Positions 58,385 to 60,488 of a DNA stretch of 60,488 bases are shown here, piece by piece. The stretch comes from a virus: positions 1 to 60,488 of IMG/VR virus record IMGVR_UViG_3300045256_000857; one strand, given 5' to 3'. The position numbers and the translations under genes were made by a program. The first letter of the stretch is position 1. Every line of letters starts with the position of its first letter. A model generated the notes under the pieces. It saw only the letters and a list, made by a program, of their open reading frames with translations, ran no database searches and was not told where the DNA came from.

Positions 58385-58795
58385 TCAACCTCCTCCTTGC
58401 AGTGCGGTGATCAGGTCGGCGTAACTCACGGGCGGCACGGGTCTCGAGGGCAAAAGAAAGTCGGCGTCCAGGTGCGCGAGGTCGGTCACGGTGTCCGCGA
58501 GGGCGTGCGCGGACCACTCGCACAAGTTCAGGCTCGAGCCGTAGAAACCCAGGAAGACGTGGAACACGGCGCTGTCTTCGAGGACGGGGTGCGCGTGGGC
58601 TTCGACCAGGAAGCACGTCGGGTACTCGAAGCGCTTGAGCTTGGCCATTGCCTCGAGCACCGTGGCTTTGAACGGTTGGCTGGGACGGATCAGGTCGGCG
58701 ATGCGCTCGAGCTTGTCGGACGAAGCGGTTTGCAGCCGGGCGCTGAGGTTCCAGTCCACCGGGACGGAGCGTGATTCGTGGACGACGTGGTTCAT
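58385..58795 (-). CDS. Hypothetical protein
   Basis: 136 residues, alpha/beta, with YPTCFLVEAHAHPVLEDSAVFHVFLGFY in the middle and a helical C-terminus. The start forms ATGA with a 48-residue upstream gene. No family recognised. Confidence 0.55.
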   Translation of the reverse strand: MNHVVHESRSVPVDWNLSARLQTASSDKLERIADLIRPSQPFKATVLEAMAKLKRFEYPTCFLVEAHAHPVLEDSAVFHVFLGFYGSSLNLCEWSAHALADTVTDLAHLDADFLLPSRPVPPVSYADLITALQGGG

Positions 58796-58938
58796 TCCTG
58801 CTCTGCTTTCTGCGCCGCCTCTTGGCGCTGGCGGTGCTGTACGCGCGCCCGCAATTCCTCGAGCGTGATCGGGCGCGGCGGTCGAGGGCGGGCGTAAAAC
58901 ACGCGGTCGGCGATGGCGATGCGTTCGCGGGCGGTCAT
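58792..58938 (-). CDS. Very small basic helical protein
   Basis: 48 residues (TARERIAIADRVFYARPRPP, TLEELRARVQHRQRQEAAQK). Supported by an ATGA overlap downstream and by the CTAGGGGA element immediately before the ATG, which gives AGGGGACTAGG as a ribosome site. Below normal length cut-offs. Confidence 0.5.
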   Translation of the reverse strand: MTARERIAIADRVFYARPRPPRPITLEELRARVQHRQRQEAAQKAEQE

Positions 58939-58960
58939 CCTAGTCCCCTATTCCCCTAGG
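58939..58960 (-). repeat. CTAGGGGA tandem element, copy 8
   Basis: Minus strand CCTAGGGGAATAGGGGACTAGG, immediately before the ATG at 58,938. It encodes the last codons (ILGE) and TAG stop of the upstream gene, so the two genes are joined through the element. Same AATAGGGG variant as copy 1. Confidence 0.85.
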
Positions 58961-59175
58961 ATTTTTGTCGAGCGAACGCCGCCCTTGATGCCTTTACCCG
59001 CGCCCCACGGCGCGATGGTCAGAGTGGGCAGGTCGCGGCGTGGCGGTGGAAACCTGACGGTCTCGAGCGGCGTTCCCGCATCTACCCAGATGCCGCGCGC
59101 GGTGTCGTCGCCGGGGGTCACGAAGACCTTGGAGCCGTCTTTGCTCAAGCGTTTGATTGTCGGAATGTCTGACAT
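58948..59175 (-). CDS. First gene of right-arm leftward operon
   Basis: 75 residues, AAAGGAG upstream, under the shared operator-promoter. SDIPTIKRLSKDGSKVFVTP and TARGIWVDAGTPLETVRFPP resemble a small beta domain. Mirrors the 83-residue first gene of the left operon in position, not in sequence. Function unknown. Confidence 0.6.
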   Translation of the reverse strand: MSDIPTIKRLSKDGSKVFVTPGDDTARGIWVDAGTPLETVRFPPPRRDLPTLTIAPWGAGKGIKGGVRSTKILGE

Positions 59176-59185
59176 AGGTTCTCCT

Positions 59186-59223
59186 TTGGTTAAAAGTATA
59201 TTGGTTTTAGCCTATATAATCAA
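59186..59223. promoter_or_regulatory. Right-arm promoter/operator, divergent to integrase
   Basis: Minus strand: TTGATT (59,218-59,223), 17 bp, TATACT (59,195-59,200). The operator TTGGTTAAAAGTATATTGG (59,186-59,204) and spacer GGTTTTAGCC (59,203-59,212) match the left promoter. On the plus strand TATAAT (59,215-59,220) lies 35 nt before the integrase ATG and could be its -10, so one operator may control both directions. Confidence 0.8.
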
Positions 59224-59255
59224 GCGGTATTCTGACACCCTCGAGAGGACAGCGC

Positions 59256-60488
59256 ATGACGAAACGCAAAAGCGCGAGGACACGCAAGCGGCGCGGCGAC
59301 AACGAGGGCACGCAAGCGTACTGGAACGCGTCCAAAGGCTGCTATCAGATCAATGTCTCGCTCGGACGCGGCGAGGACGGACGGGCGATCCGGCGCAGCA
59401 TCTACGGCGCGACCGAGGAAGAGGTCCAACTCAAACGCAACGAGATGCTCGCCCGGTACGGGCACGGGACGCTTGCCGACCCCGACACCGTGACCCTGGG
59501 CGCGTGGCTGGACCGCTGGCTGGCAATGCAGCGCGCGCACTGGGAACCCACCACCCTGGACAACGCCACGCACGTCCTCAAAACCCTCGGCGCGGGCTTG
59601 CGGAACATGCGCTTGCAGGATGTCAAACGCGCTCACATGCGCGCGCTCGAGCTACGCCTCACCGAAGACGGCTACAGCCTCAGCACGCGCTCCAAGGTCT
59701 TCGGGTACACCCGCGCCGCCCTGAACGAAGCCATCGAGCAGGAATTGATCTACAGCAACCCGACGCAGGGTATTCGCCTGCGCGCCAGTCAAGCCGAAAA
59801 GCAGGCTCGAGCCGATCCGGTGAAAAAAGCGCTGACCGACGAGCAGATGAACACGTTTCTCGAGTACGCTGAAGGCAGCCAGTACTACGCGTTGTTCTAC
59901 ACGATGTTCTCGCTCAGCTTGCGGGTCGGTGAAGCGCTCGGGTTGCGTTGGTCGGACATTGACGCCGCGCGCAAATTCGTCTACCTGCGCCAGCAGGTGC
60001 GCGTGGTGGAAAACCGCCCCCAGGTCGGACCGCTCAAGACCGAGGGCAGCGTCTTTGACATGCCGTGCAGCCAGGACCTGCTGGACGTGCTCGAGGCGCG
60101 ACGGCTCCAGCAAGCCGCGGACCGCGCGAGCGCCAAAGAAGCCTGGACGGACAACGGGCTGGTCTTTACCACCACGCTCGGCACGCTGATTCACCGTAAC
60201 AACGTCAACCGCAGCATCCGGGCGATCATCGCCCTGATAGACGCTGACCTGGCAAAGCTGCCCCAGGCGAACGGCAAGCGCCTGACCTTCAAACAGTTCA
60301 CGAGTCACGCGGCGCGGCACACGGGCATCTCGAGTTGGCGGCGCGACGGGATGTCCCTCGAGCTTGCCCAGACCCTCGCCCGGCACACCGACTCGCGCAC
60401 GACGCTGGGCTACCGCAGCGTGTTCCCCGATGAAATCCGCGAAGCGCTGCCCAGCCTCGAGCGTCGGCGTCGGCGCGCATCGGCGTGA
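59256..60488 (+). CDS. int: Tyrosine-type phage integrase
   Basis: 410 residues. N-terminal AP2-like arm-binding domain (YWNASKGCYQINVSLGRGED), core-binding domain (LGAWLDRWLAMQRAHWEPTT), then the catalytic domain: Arg in SLRVGEALGLRW (near residue 223), HAARHTG (H-x-x-R near 350) and the Tyr nucleophile in TTLGYRSVF (near 385) preceded by HTDS. It inserts the phage at an attB, probably just beyond the window. GAGAGGACAG precedes the ATG. Confidence 0.95.
   Translation: MTKRKSARTRKRRGDNEGTQAYWNASKGCYQINVSLGRGEDGRAIRRSIYGATEEEVQLKRNEMLARYGHGTLADPDTVTLGAWLDRWLAMQRAHWEPTTLDNATHVLKTLGAGLRNMRLQDVKRAHMRALELRLTEDGYSLSTRSKVFGYTRAALNEAIEQELIYSNPTQGIRLRASQAEKQARADPVKKALTDEQMNTFLEYAEGSQYYALFYTMFSLSLRVGEALGLRWSDIDAARKFVYLRQQVRVVENRPQVGPLKTEGSVFDMPCSQDLLDVLEARRLQQAADRASAKEAWTDNGLVFTTTLGTLIHRNNVNRSIRAIIALIDADLAKLPQANGKRLTFKQFTSHAARHTGISSWRRDGMSLELAQTLARHTDSRTTLGYRSVFPDEIREALPSLERRRRRASA

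Larger units (their letters stand above)
1..60488. repeat. Highly iterated palindrome CTCGAG across the window
   Basis: The hexamer CTCGAG recurs about every 100-160 bp on inspection, in every reading frame and in most phage modules. About 20 copies would be expected in 60 kb at roughly 64% GC. This resembles HIP1-type highly iterated palindromes of cyanobacteria. A few stretches are poor in it, mainly about 47,900-49,545 and 31,660-32,012. The count was made by eye. Confidence 0.85.

Noticed and set aside
1-60488. CRISPR arrays, insertion sequences and transposases
   Set aside because: No direct-repeat/spacer array, no transposase motif and no terminal inverted repeats were found; despite the Mu-like head and tail genes, integration relies on a tyrosine recombinase.

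Overview
The window looks like an almost complete temperate phage genome (prophage) with a contractile, Mu-like tail. It lies in a GC-rich bacterium, most likely a member of Deinococcota. The taxon is inferred from TTGACN-17-TATACT promoters, apparently leaderless starts, a TPR/winged-helix regulator of a type I associate with Deinococcus, and extreme enrichment of the palindrome CTCGAG (roughly one per 100-160 bp by eye). No host housekeeping gene is visible. The window begins at the stop codon of one phage gene and ends at the stop codon of the integrase, so it appears cropped to gene ends and the att sites are not visible.

Layout. (1) 1-10,600, leftward early operon: small unknown proteins, two ASCH proteins around a Gp37/Gp68 (DUF5131) protein, a 924-residue ParB-domain protein, an N6-methylase-like protein and a UvrD/Rep-like helicase. 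(2) 10,700-12,300, immunity switch: a CI/LexA-like repressor (leftward) facing a Cro-like gene and an excisionase-type HTH gene (rightward). (3) 12,300-17,500, rightward replication and recombination block: Rad52-like annealing protein, replication initiator and DnaC-like loader. (4) 17,500-19,600: a winged-helix gene, then a TPR regulator with a tiny secreted-peptide gene on the opposite strand at its start. (5) 19,600-23,500: RuvC-like nuclease, QueD, QueE, FolE, a DpdA-like transglycosylase and a ParB-like protein. This looks like a 7-deazaguanine DNA modification operon without QueC. (6) 23,500-24,900: small leftward genes. (7) 24,900-55,800, late genes: terminase, Mu-type portal, head protein fused to a zincin, protease/scaffold, capsid, connectors, sheath, tube, frameshifted chaperone, tape measure, baseplate, fibres, endolysin and holins. 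They are interrupted by a tRNA-like gene, a GhoS-like/membrane-protein pair and a lipoprotein metallopeptidase. (8) 55,800-59,200, second leftward operon with an HNH-AP2 endonuclease. (9) Integrase at 59,256-60,488.

Regulation. Three promoters (10,592-10,629, 11,790-11,827 and 59,186-59,223) share a 19-bp operator, TTGGTTANNAGTATATTGG. They probably form the repressor regulon: left operon, right operon, and right-end operon plus integrase. A second element, CCTAGGGGACTAGGGGA (two tandem CTAGGGGA units), recurs at eight sites, mostly gene junctions, where it supplies stop codons, Shine-Dalgarno-like purines or the sequence just upstream of a -10. The most interesting candidates for new biology are the secreted-peptide/TPR pair, the QueC-less DNA modification operon, and this repeat element.
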